From the NCBI GenBank assembly GCA_002353205.1, contig DEJE01000019.1, forward strand, positions 94,811 through 107,720: 12,910 bases of DNA, read 5' to 3'. The notes below the pieces were generated by a model that saw only the letters and a list, made by a program, of their open reading frames with translations, was not told the DNA's origin and did no database searches. Source of the stretch: Prevotella sp. UBA2756. Its GTDB lineage: Bacteria; Bacteroidota; Bacteroidia; Bacteroidales; Bacteroidaceae. The position numbers and the translations under genes are program-made. Below are positions 7,229 through 12,910 of the stretch, piece after piece (the stretch's first letter is position 1; the number at the start of each line of letters is the position of its first letter).

Positions 7229-8146
7229 TTAAGATAATTGTGCTCGCACGAAGCGCTGCTTTCCGAACTGATCCTGATGCAGCTGCACGTCGGTGAAGCC
7301 CTCACGCGTGAGCATCGCACACAGCTGTTCGGCACAGAGCGGGTTGATTTCGAAGTAGAGACAGCCGCCGGGCACCAGCAGGACGCGCCCTTGACGGGCG
7401 ATGACGCGGTAGAAAAGCAGCGGATCGTCGTCGGGAACGAAGAGCGCCTGGTGCGGTTCGTGGCGCAGCACGTTCGCTTCCATCAGCCCCGCCTCGCTCC
7501 GGCAGACGTAGGGCGGGTTGCTGACGATGGTTGTGAACAGGTTACCCGAGCCGTGCAAGCGCCGTTCGGCCGCACCGACCGACGAGACTTCGAGGAGCGA
7601 GGTGGGCGAAGCGGTGAGGATATCATGCTCCACGAAGGCGACGGCAGCACCCAGCGCCACGGCGTTGCGGCGGGCTATGGCGAGGGCATCGGCCGAGATG
7701 TCGAGGGCCACGACGTCGGCGTCGGCGATGCTCAGGGCGAGCGTCACGGCAATGCAGCCGCTCCCCGTTCCGATATCGAGGATGCGCTTGTGCGTCGGCT
7801 GCCCTTGCTTCTCTACCGTCTCTTGTCCGAGCGATGAGGAAATCCACCGGCAGAGCTCCTCCGTTTCGGGCCGCGGAATGAGCACGCCGGGGCCTACGTG
7901 GAAGCGTCGGCCGCAGAATGTCGCCTGCCCCAGCACGTACTGCACAGGCTCGCTGTTTTCAAGACGACGCACGATTTTTTCCAATTCTGCGTGGTCGTCT
8001 GCCGATAATTGTGTATCTTTGCCGCAAAGAATGTCGGCCAGGGTCAGCCCGAAGCGTTCTTCGAGCACCAAGCGTGCGATGGCGCGGGCCTCGCGCGGCT
8101 CGTAGACGCTGGCCAGCCGGCGGCTGATGTCGTCGTAGTTCATCAT
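7229..8146 (-). CDS. prmC: Peptide chain release factor N5-glutamine methyltransferase
   Basis: This is a 305-residue class I SAM methyltransferase that methylates the glutamine of the GGQ motif in release factors RF1 and RF2. It has an N-terminal helical substrate-binding part, FHVGPGVLIPRPETEELCRW, the SAM motif ILDIGTGSGCIAVTLA, an acidic DVVALDISADALAIARRNA, and the catalytic NPPY (Asn210 to Tyr213) in IVSNPPYVCRSE. The tail ends GFTDVQLHQDQFGKQRFVRA. A longer reading of the same frame runs upstream through ribD, but the family N-terminus fits the ATG pair at 8146/8143 and a promoter box sits just before it. I take the first ATG. The gene diverges from ribD with 30 bp between start codons. 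No terminator is seen after the stop. Confidence 0.94.
   Translation of the reverse strand: MMNYDDISRRLASVYEPREARAIARLVLEERFGLTLADILCGKDTQLSADDHAELEKIVRRLENSEPVQYVLGQATFCGRRFHVGPGVLIPRPETEELCRWISSSLGQETVEKQGQPTHKRILDIGTGSGCIAVTLALSIADADVVALDISADALAIARRNAVALGAAVAFVEHDILTASPTSLLEVSSVGAAERRLHGSGNLFTTIVSNPPYVCRSEAGLMEANVLRHEPHQALFVPDDDPLLFYRVIARQGRVLLVPGGCLYFEINPLCAEQLCAMLTREGFTDVQLHQDQFGKQRFVRAQLS
8014..8030 (+). promoter_or_regulatory. -7 box for ribD inside prmC, at a palindrome
   Basis: TATCTTTG (8014-8021) matches TAnnTTTG exactly on the + strand, inside the prmC coding region and about 155 bp upstream of the ribD ATG. It overlaps a perfect inverted repeat, TCTTTGC (8016-8022) with GCAAAGA (8024-8030) around one base. 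The local prmC codons are AT-richer than their surroundings. No clear -33 element is present. Between here and ribD no better + strand box is seen. If used, the ribD leader is about 150 nt and antisense to the 5' end of prmC. Confidence 0.45.
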
Positions 8147-8154
8147 AACGTCTG

Positions 8155-8186
8155 CAAAGATAAACGAAAATAAGGTATGAACCAAA
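8155..8186 (-). promoter_or_regulatory. prmC promoter overlapping the ribD start
   Basis: On the - strand TTTG (8186-8183) is followed by 20 bp and then TATCTTTG (8162-8155), a full Bacteroidota -33/-7 pair. Only 8 nt (8154-8147) separate the -7 box from the prmC ATG at 8146, so the transcript should begin within a few bases of the start codon. The -33 element lies inside codons 3-4 of ribD. Confidence 0.65.
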
Positions 8187-9172
8187 GAATAACGGATGAA
8201 AAGTTCATGCGCCGCTGTCTGCAACTGGCAGCGCAGGGCCGCATGGAGTCGCGCCCGAACCCCATGGTGGGCGCCCTGATTGTGGCTCCCGACGACCGCT
8301 GCCCCGAGGGTCGCATCATCGGCGAGGGCTATCATGTGCGTTGCGGCGAGGGCCATGCCGAGGTCAACGCCTTCGCTTCCGTGCGCCCCGCCGACGAAGG
8401 CTTGCTCAGCGCGAGCACCGTCTACGTCAGTCTGGAGCCTTGCGCCCACTATGGCAAGACGCCCCCCTGCGCCGACCTCATCGTCAGCAAGGGCGTGCGG
8501 CGCGTCGTCGTGGGCTGCGTGGACCCCTTCGCCAAGGTGCAGGGTCGCGGCATCGGGCGCCTCCGCGAGGCCGGCATCGACGTCACTGTGGGCGTGCTGG
8601 CCGCCGAATGCGAGTGGCTGAACCGCCGTTTCTTCACCTTCCACCGCCACCACCGACCCTACATCATCCTGAAATGGGCGCAGACGGCCAACGGCTTCAT
8701 CGACGACCACGGCCGCGCGCTCGCCCTGTCGACACCGTTCACCCGAATGCTGGTGCACAAACTGCGGGCCGAGGAAGATGCCATCGTCGTGGGGCGCGTC
8801 ACCTACGAGCGCGAACATCCGCAGCTCAACGTCAGAGACTGGCGCGGACCCGCCCCAGTGCCCTTCGTGCTGAGCGCCAGCGGCGACCTGCCCACCGCGC
8901 CTACAGGCCCCATAGCGGTGAGCAGCATCGACCGGCTGATGCGCGAATGCGTGGAACGGCAGCTGCAGTCGGTCATCGTGGAGGGCGGCGCCAGCACCCT
9001 TCAGGCCTTCCTCGACGCCGACCTGTGGGACGAGATCCGCGTGGAGACGGCACCACTATGCGTCGACGGCGGCACGCCGGCCCCCAAGCTCCCTCCCTGC
9101 GTGCGCCTGCTGAAGAGCGACATTTTCGACGACAACACCATCCAAACCTTCACAAAACAGCCTTTCTCTTAA
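8177..9172 (+). CDS. ribD: Bifunctional riboflavin biosynthesis deaminase/reductase
   Basis: This 331-residue cytosolic enzyme deaminates the pyrimidine product of GTP cyclohydrolase II and then reduces its ribosyl group, two steps of riboflavin synthesis. The N-terminal cytidine-deaminase-like domain holds zinc through His60 of HAEVNAF (catalytic Glu62) and Cys89 and Cys98 of PCAHYGKTPPC. The C-terminal reductase domain begins near LKWAQTANGFID (about residue 165). It contains AIVVGRVTYEREHPQLNVRD, which fits the NADPH and substrate region, and VEGGASTLQAFLDADLWDE near 275. The length is slightly short compared with E. coli RibD (367). The ATG at 8177 has no Shine-Dalgarno sequence and starts 30 bp from divergent prmC. 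No other rib gene is in the window, so it is a lone copy here. Confidence 0.95.
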   Translation: MNQRITDEKFMRRCLQLAAQGRMESRPNPMVGALIVAPDDRCPEGRIIGEGYHVRCGEGHAEVNAFASVRPADEGLLSASTVYVSLEPCAHYGKTPPCADLIVSKGVRRVVVGCVDPFAKVQGRGIGRLREAGIDVTVGVLAAECEWLNRRFFTFHRHHRPYIILKWAQTANGFIDDHGRALALSTPFTRMLVHKLRAEEDAIVVGRVTYEREHPQLNVRDWRGPAPVPFVLSASGDLPTAPTGPIAVSSIDRLMRECVERQLQSVIVEGGASTLQAFLDADLWDEIRVETAPLCVDGGTPAPKLPPCVRLLKSDIFDDNTIQTFTKQPFS

Positions 9173-9212
9173 AAAAAGTTGCTCAAAATGCGGCAGTTTC
9201 AAAAAAAATGTT

Positions 9213-9220
9213 TATCTTTG
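9213..9220 (+). promoter_or_regulatory. -7 box for the secreted repeat protein gene
   Basis: TATCTTTG is an exact TAnnTTTG box 46 bp upstream of the ATG at 9267 and 40 bp after the ribD stop. The expected -33 region around 9189 has no clear TTTG, and the stretch between is A-rich. The leader would be about 40 nt, AT-rich and without a Shine-Dalgarno sequence. The box suggests the gene is transcribed separately from ribD. Confidence 0.6.
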
Positions 9221-9266
9221 TCCCGAGAATAATAACAAGAATTATAAACTACTAATAAACAGGCTT

Positions 9267-11897
9267 ATGAAATCATTTTTCACAAAACAGTTAGCCCTGC
9301 TGGCAATGCTTCTCTTTGCCGGCATGGGAAGTGCCTTTGGCAACAGCAAGTTCACGTTCTCGATGAACTACTCTAATGCCGACGCCGTAAGGCTGGATTT
9401 TCATGAAGAAGAGGTGGGCGACTTCTCAGTTTTTCCCCTCGTTCAAAACGAGTGGGAATATACAGGTGAACACGACATCGTCATGAGCGGCGTCGAGGTG
9501 TTCAACAAGCTATACTCGCTCAAGAAGCTCACGGTTGACGGCGCCGATGTGACGGAAACGTTCAAAACGGGAGGCAGCTTGTCGATGTCGCCCACAGTGG
9601 ACCACATCGTCAACATCGAGCTCGATAAGGTGGAAACGTGTAAGTTCAACGTCACGTTCAGCCATCAGAATGTAGCAAGTGTGTATCTCGGTACCCCCAT
9701 CCACTATCCATCAACCAGCGAAGACGGATACATGGAAGTTCGTAAGGGCGACAACACGTGGCTGCATGTGTACCAACAGAACTCAGCCTATCCCATCAAG
9801 AAGGTGACGCTCGACGGCGAGGACATCACCGAATACTTTACGAATGGCAATGATGGCTACCTAATAGAGAACGTTAGCACAGACCACAACATCAACGTGG
9901 AACTGAAAGAGTTGCCGTCGAACACCATCACCGTGACTCAAGCGTATGATTATGGTTCTGTCGCTTTCCTCAATGGGAGCCTCTACCAATGTGACAATCC
10001 GGCCGTTCTCCCCAAAGGACAAGACACCAAGATGTTGATTAATCCGAACCCTGGTTATCGTGTCAGCAAGGTCAAGGTCGACGGCACTGACGTCACCGCC
10101 GCCTATAATAACGCGAACTACTCCTACCAGTTCACGAACCTGCAGGCCGACCATACGGTGGAAGTTGAATATGAAGAAGCTGCTACGCACCGCATCCGTG
10201 TCAACGACTTCGACACAGAGAAAGGCTGGATGAATATCGTCACCTACTGGGGTGACAGTGGTTTCTCAATATTTCCTAACTACGAAGATGGATACTACGC
10301 TTCCAGTGCGGGCAGTAACGTCAGATTGGAGATATACCCCAACGGTGATTATTCGGTGAAATCCTTGAAGGTGGATAACGTTGATGTCACATCGCATATG
10401 ACGGATGGCAGATCATACGAATTCCTCAACCTCAAACAAGACCACGAAGTGACGGTCACCTTCGGCGACATGATTACTGTCACGCCCAATTACGATAGAA
10501 ATCTGGGAGAAGTCTACTTGAATGGTATCGACTGGTTGCCAGAGAATGGATATCTGATTGGCGAAGGTAAGACCGTGAGGTTGACCGTTTTGCCTTATGA
10601 TGGATGCAAGATCAGTTCTATCGAGGTTGGTGGGGTGGATGTCACCGATGAGTATCTCGCTGCTAATGGCAATTACGACTTCACCGCCAACGAGAACACC
10701 TCCGTCTCAGTGACATTCGTGGAAGCCGAGAGGTACGGAATCGCCGTGTATTACGATACCAATGCGGGATATATCCAGCTCAACAATAGGGATCCTTTAG
10801 AGAATCCTACCTTCATCGAGGGAAGCGACGTGATGTTGAGGATTGATCCCAATGGCGGATATGATGTCAATACCATTACAGTCGACGGTTCAGCTGTAGA
10901 GTTCTTTTATGACAAAGAGAATGCCTACTATTACTACAACTTCGAGAACCTCAGTGAAAGCCATGAGGTCAACGTGAGGTTCGAGAAGGTGGGAATGGCT
11001 AACTTATTAACAGTATTCGACGAAAATCAGACCGACCTCTTCTTGGACAACAGCCTCCGTAGCACCAACTGCTGGTATGGCTTTACCTTAAATGCTAACA
11101 TCCGCCTGAAGCTGCAGCCGCACATCGGATACGAGGTGGAGAGCATCATGCTCAATGGTGAGGACGTGACAGAATATTACAATGAAAACGACGGATTCTT
11201 CGATTTTGAACTCTACGAAGAGAATAATAACACCCTGACCGTAACGATGGAGAAGAAGAGCGGAGCCAACGAGGTGACAGCCACCATCCCCGCAGTGAGA
11301 GCCACCACCTTCTGCAGCGATTACGACCTCGACTTCACCAACGTCTATGGCATCAAGGCTTACGTGGTCAGCGGCTTCAACCCCGACACCAACAAGGCAC
11401 TGCTGACGCGCGTGATGAATGTGCCCGGCGGAATGGGCGTCGTCATCACGGGAACGCCCGGCAACTACACCATCCCCGTTGCTCCGACGTCGTATGTCTA
11501 TGCCAACATGCTGCGCGTAGCCAACGTACCGACCACCATCTGGCAGACAGATAGTTATTCGGCATGGTATGGCTACTGCAACTATACGAACTATATCTTC
11601 GACGGTGAATCGTTCAACGTGGTGCCCGAGGAAGGAGCCGAGATAGAAGCTTACAAGGCATACATGGTCATACCGACCTCCGTCGTCGGCACGACAGCAC
11701 CTGCCAAGGTTTCCATCATCTTCGAGGACGACTACGATGAGGGCCTCATCACTGGCCTCGGATTCATCAGCGCCGGGCAGCAGCAGAAGGGCAAGACGAG
11801 CGATGCCGTCTACGACCTGCAGGGCCGCAAGATGAATGCTGAGTCGCTCAAGGCCGGCATCTACATCCGCAACGGAAAGAAGTTCATCGTGAAATAA
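9267..11897 (+). CDS. Secreted protein with seven InlB-B-like repeats and a T9SS-like C-terminal tail
   Basis: This 876-residue protein starts with a signal peptide (basic MKSFFTK, hydrophobic core, likely cleavage near residue 25, no lipobox cysteine). Seven repeats of 84-98 residues follow, each ending in a GYxVxxVxVDGxDVT...YxFxNL..DHxVxVxF consensus. The VDG-like hallmarks are near residues 88, 180, 270, 368, 452, 538 and 627. This fits the divergent InlB B-repeat (Flg_new_2-like) family, a beta-rich extracellular repeat. From about residue 667 a different module (TTFCSDYDLDFTNVYGIKAY) is followed by a tail with VYDLQGRKMNAESLKAGIYI and KKFIVK at the very end, like Bacteroidota C-terminal secretion or sorting tails. 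Export to the cell surface is inferred. No catalytic motif is visible, so adhesion or structure is more likely than an enzyme. The substrate is unknown. Confidence 0.82.
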   Translation: MKSFFTKQLALLAMLLFAGMGSAFGNSKFTFSMNYSNADAVRLDFHEEEVGDFSVFPLVQNEWEYTGEHDIVMSGVEVFNKLYSLKKLTVDGADVTETFKTGGSLSMSPTVDHIVNIELDKVETCKFNVTFSHQNVASVYLGTPIHYPSTSEDGYMEVRKGDNTWLHVYQQNSAYPIKKVTLDGEDITEYFTNGNDGYLIENVSTDHNINVELKELPSNTITVTQAYDYGSVAFLNGSLYQCDNPAVLPKGQDTKMLINPNPGYRVSKVKVDGTDVTAAYNNANYSYQFTNLQADHTVEVEYEEAATHRIRVNDFDTEKGWMNIVTYWGDSGFSIFPNYEDGYYASSAGSNVRLEIYPNGDYSVKSLKVDNVDVTSHMTDGRSYEFLNLKQDHEVTVTFGDMITVTPNYDRNLGEVYLNGIDWLPENGYLIGEGKTVRLTVLPYDGCKISSIEVGGVDVTDEYLAANGNYDFTANENTSVSVTFVEAERYGIAVYYDTNAGYIQLNNRDPLENPTFIEGSDVMLRIDPNGGYDVNTITVDGSAVEFFYDKENAYYYYNFENLSESHEVNVRFEKVGMANLLTVFDENQTDLFLDNSLRSTNCWYGFTLNANIRLKLQPHIGYEVESIMLNGEDVTEYYNENDGFFDFELYEENNNTLTVTMEKKSGANEVTATIPAVRATTFCSDYDLDFTNVYGIKAYVVSGFNPDTNKALLTRVMNVPGGMGVVITGTPGNYTIPVAPTSYVYANMLRVANVPTTIWQTDSYSAWYGYCNYTNYIFDGESFNVVPEEGAEIEAYKAYMVIPTSVVGTTAPAKVSIIFEDDYDEGLITGLGFISAGQQQKGKTSDAVYDLQGRKMNAESLKAGIYIRNGKKFIVK

Positions 11898-11912
11898 GCG
11901 CGCCGCGCACGC

Positions 11913-11929
11913 GGCCTGACCATCAGGCC
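11913..11929. repeat. Perfect palindrome just after the stop codon
   Basis: GGCCTGA (11913-11919) and TCAGGCC (11923-11929) form a perfect 7-bp stem with a 3-nt loop, 16 bp after the stop codon of the secreted-protein gene. A second small GC dyad (GCCGC...GCGGC, 11903-11916) overlaps its left arm. Neither is followed by a T-run, so they are not terminators by themselves. They may protect the mRNA 3' end. Confidence 0.5.
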
Positions 11930-11952
11930 GAGCGGCACCGACCCATCCATTC

Positions 11953-12005
11953 AACTTCCGCAAGCCCCGGTTTCACCCGAAATCGGCGTTTGCGGAAGTT
12001 TTTTT
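11953..12005 (+). terminator. Long intrinsic terminator of the secreted-protein gene
   Basis: AACTTCCGCAA (11953-11963) and TTGCGGAAGTT (11990-12000) form a perfect 11-bp stem. Inside it CCGGTTTC (11967-11974) pairs with GAAATCGG (11979-11986) with one G-T wobble and a 4-nt ACCC loop. The hairpin runs into seven consecutive T residues ending at 12005. It lies 55 bp after the stop codon and is the clear end of that transcript. Confidence 0.92.
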
Positions 12006-12181
12006 GTGTTCTTTTCGGAACAGCGCCAACTGAATTTCCTTTACAAAACCCGCGTTTTAACGCTCTGTGGCTGCAAAATTCTGAAATTAAAATCCCACGG
12101 CCGAATCTGAGCGATTCTCGCGGAAGTTGTAACGGGCTGAAAACAAGCGCCTTGTCTTTTCTTTACATTTCCGTCGTTTTC

Positions 12182-12284
12182 AAAATGACGCATTTTACAC
12201 TCCAGAATGGCTCATTTTGCCTCGCAGAATGCGTCATTTTGAAGCGCAGAATGCGTCATTTCGGAGTGTAAAATGGCTCATTTT
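12182..12284. repeat. Array of five 15-bp dyads at exact 22-bp spacing
   Basis: Cores start at 12182, 12204, 12226, 12248 and 12270, exactly 22 bp apart. Each has the form ARAATG-NNN-CATTTY, a 6-3-6 dyad with centre triplets ACG, GCT, CGT, CGT and GCT. The 7-bp spacers differ, but the first (ACACTCC, 12197-12203) and fourth (GGAGTGT, 12263-12269) are exact reverse complements. The outer halves 12182-12203 and 12263-12284 therefore form an inverted repeat matching at 20 of 22 positions, with 13 in a row (12191-12203 and 12263-12275). A decayed sixth unit may begin in phase at 12292 (AGAACG). No open frame of interest crosses it. The function is unknown. Confidence 0.85.
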
Positions 12285-12403
12285 GAAAATCAGAACGAAA
12301 AATCCCACGACTCTGAATGATTTTTTCTCCGTTTCAAGAACATTCGTCTCTCTAAAACGATCAAAAATCCCTGCAAAAAATTTCGGTTAAATAAATTGAC
12401 AAA

Positions 12404-12438
12404 GAGAGACCCCCCTCCGTCTCCCCCGAGGGGGAGAG
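12404..12438 (-). repeat. GC-rich palindromic repeat, inverted copy
   Basis: This segment reads on the - strand like the copies at 12629-12656 and 12715-12743: a CTCCCC/GGGGAG palindrome (CTCCCCC with GGGGGAG, around 12421-12436) followed by a G-rich tail ending GGGTCTC. The word GAGAGACCCC (12404-12413) is the exact reverse complement of GGGGTCTCTC at 12669-12678. It begins the repeat island that ends at the next gene. Confidence 0.65.
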
Positions 12439-12458
12439 TATAGTCCTATGCCACCGTT

Positions 12459-12610
12459 CTGGCGAATTTGTCGCTCGAGCTCTGCTCGCTTTGCTCGCAA
12501 AGAATTCGCCAGCATTGAGTATCAGGATTTGCAATCCGAAAGAAGCGCAACGAAGCATAAGCGCATTACAAATGCTTATACTCACCGCGAGCGAATTGCA
12601 AATTCGCTCG
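12459..12610. repeat. Hairpin cluster built on ATT-NNN-AAT
   Basis: Four stems lie in series. CTGGCGAATT (12459-12468) pairs with AATTCGCCAG (12503-12512) and encloses a nested CGAGC-TCT-GCTCG (12476-12488). GGATT-TGC-AATCC spans 12525-12537. GCATT-ACA-AATGC spans 12563-12575. CGAGCGAATT-GCA-AATTCGCTCG spans 12588-12610, a 10-bp stem with a 3-nt loop. The last three share the plan NNATT, three bases, AATNN. None has a T-run. The arrangement resembles REP/BIME-type interspersed palindromes. No transposase or RAYT gene is in the window. Confidence 0.75.
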
Positions 12611-12743
12611 AACTGACGGGGTCGTGTTCCTCCCTTCGGGGAGGTTAGGAGGGATCTTTGCTCGAACTGGGGTCTCTCTCCCTCTCCTTCGGGGAGGGCT
12701 GGGGTGGGGCTTTTCCTCCCCTCGGGGAGGTTAGGAGGGGGTC
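12606..12743 (+). repeat. GC-rich palindromic repeats, direct copies
   Basis: CCTCCCTTCGGGGAGG followed by TTAGGAGGGATC occurs at 12629-12656, and a near-identical CCTCCCCTCGGGGAGG with TTAGGAGGGGGTC at 12715-12743. A related unit (CTCTCCTTCGGGGAGGG plus a G-rich tail ending in TTTT) lies between them at 12681-12714. The word GCTCGAACTG occurs at 12606-12615 and 12660-12669, a 54-bp step, so part of the block is a tandem duplication. The last copy ends 4 bp before the stop codon of the downstream - strand gene. Such palindromes with a G-rich tail look like dispersed Bacteroidota intergenic repeats. Confidence 0.75.
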
Positions 12744-12747
12744 CCGT

Positions 12748-12910
12748 CTATCCCCTCTCCACTACCCCCATCACCTCATCAACCGTGTCAGCCACGGAGA
12801 TATAGCTCTGCCACTCCTTCCGCATGACACCCTTGGCGTGCAGGTCGTTGAGACAGGCGATGAGCGAATCCCAGAAACCCTTCATGTTATAACGTGAGTT
12901 CGATGTAAGA
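12748..12910 (-). CDS. Partial C-terminus, probable LOG-family (TIGR00730) protein
   Basis: A frame enters from the right edge on the - strand and ends with TAG at 12750-12748. The 53 visible residues include YNMKGFWDSLIACLNDLHAK, GVMRKEWQSYISVADTVDEV and a short MGVVERG end. The pattern of an aromatic-rich FWDSLI helix, a GVMRKEW turn and a closing SVADTVDEVM helix resembles the C-terminus of LOG-family nucleotide phosphoribohydrolases (once annotated as lysine decarboxylases). The diagnostic PGGxGTxxE motif would lie outside the window. An ATG at 12885 is internal to an open frame that continues to the edge, so I treat the gene as truncated by the window rather than short. It converges on the secreted-protein gene. 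Confidence 0.6.
   Translation of the reverse strand, partial: LTSNSRYNMKGFWDSLIACLNDLHAKGVMRKEWQSYISVADTVDEVMGVVERG

Larger units (their letters stand above)
11898..12747. other. Convergent gene-free region with layered repeats
   Basis: This 850-bp region lies between the 3' ends of the secreted-protein gene (+) and a - strand gene at the window edge. In order it holds a small palindrome, a terminator, AT-rich DNA, a 22-bp-period dyad array, a hairpin cluster and GC-rich palindromic repeats. The array is flanked by a direct repeat: AAAATCCCACG at 12089-12099 and 12299-12309, exactly 210 bp apart, each followed by a TCTGAnnGATT word (12106-12116 and 12312-12322). The remaining sequence (about 12006-12088, 12117-12181 and 12323-12403) shows nothing further that I can name. 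Open frames here simply read through repeats. Confidence 0.7.

Noticed and set aside
7030..7335. - strand open frame over the terminator and repeat patch
   Set aside because: Its Pro/Arg/Thr-rich product is the low-complexity translation of the 7-8 bp repeats, and it overlaps the prmC 3' end in another frame.
8147..8818. N-terminal extension of prmC reaching into ribD
   Set aside because: It is antisense to the ribD deaminase domain, has no family similarity, and a promoter box lies at 8155-8162 just before the family-like start.
11990..12271. Small + strand open frame of 93 codons after the terminator
   Set aside because: It starts inside the terminator hairpin and ends inside the 22-bp array. 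Its composition follows the repeats and no promoter is visible.
12182..12291. CRISPR-like array (regular repeats and variable spacers)
   Set aside because: Cores of 15 bp and spacers of 7 bp are far too short, two spacers are reverse complements of each other, and no cas gene is present.
12361..12585. Small - strand open frame of 74 codons in the repeat island
   Set aside because: It is a translation of the palindromic repeats (hairpins at 12459-12575 and the GC-rich copy at 12404-12438), with no sign of selection on protein.
12658..12897. + strand open frame at the right edge
   Set aside because: It covers GC-rich repeats and then runs antisense to the better-supported LOG-like C-terminus.

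Overview
The window looks like chromosome from a member of the Bacteroidota, most likely Prevotella-like. Four things point that way. Start codons lack Shine-Dalgarno sequences. Several genes are preceded by the phylum's TAnnTTTG -7 promoter box. The gene products resemble Bacteroidales proteins. A secreted protein ends in the C-terminal tail typical of this group. Housekeeping genes are GC-rich, while the intergenic DNA is AT-rich or full of palindromic repeats.

Positions 142-6977 hold a + strand block: topA (DNA topoisomerase I), aroK (shikimate kinase), speA (biosynthetic arginine decarboxylase) and argB (acetyl- or succinylglutamate kinase). The first three are separated by only 12-15 bp and argB follows after 64 bp, so one transcript is likely. 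Next comes a two-gene unit: an ECF sigma factor with a GTG start, and an overlapping single-pass membrane protein that resembles an anti-sigma factor. An ECF-type promoter precedes the unit and a strong intrinsic terminator (7090-7130) ends it. aroK feeds chorismate synthesis, speA turns arginine into agmatine for polyamines, and argB commits glutamate to arginine, so the block joins both ends of arginine metabolism.

Positions 7131-9172 hold a GC-rich short-repeat patch, then prmC (release-factor methyltransferase, - strand) and ribD (riboflavin biosynthesis, + strand), which diverge from a 30-bp gap. Their best promoter boxes each lie inside the other gene, so the two transcripts should overlap at their 5' ends.

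Positions 9213-12005 hold a large secreted protein with its own promoter box, a signal peptide, seven repeats of about 90 residues of the divergent InlB B-repeat type, a conserved C-terminal module and a T9SS-like sorting tail. A long hairpin terminator follows it.

Positions 12006-12747 are a convergent, gene-free region full of structure. It holds an exactly 22-bp-periodic array of five short dyads, a cluster of hairpins built on ATT-NNN-AAT, and GC-rich palindromic repeats present in both orientations. The last 163 bp are the C-terminal end of a - strand gene, probably of the LOG (TIGR00730) family. No complete new defence or mobile system is evident. The most unexplained signals are the 22-bp dyad array and the repeat island.
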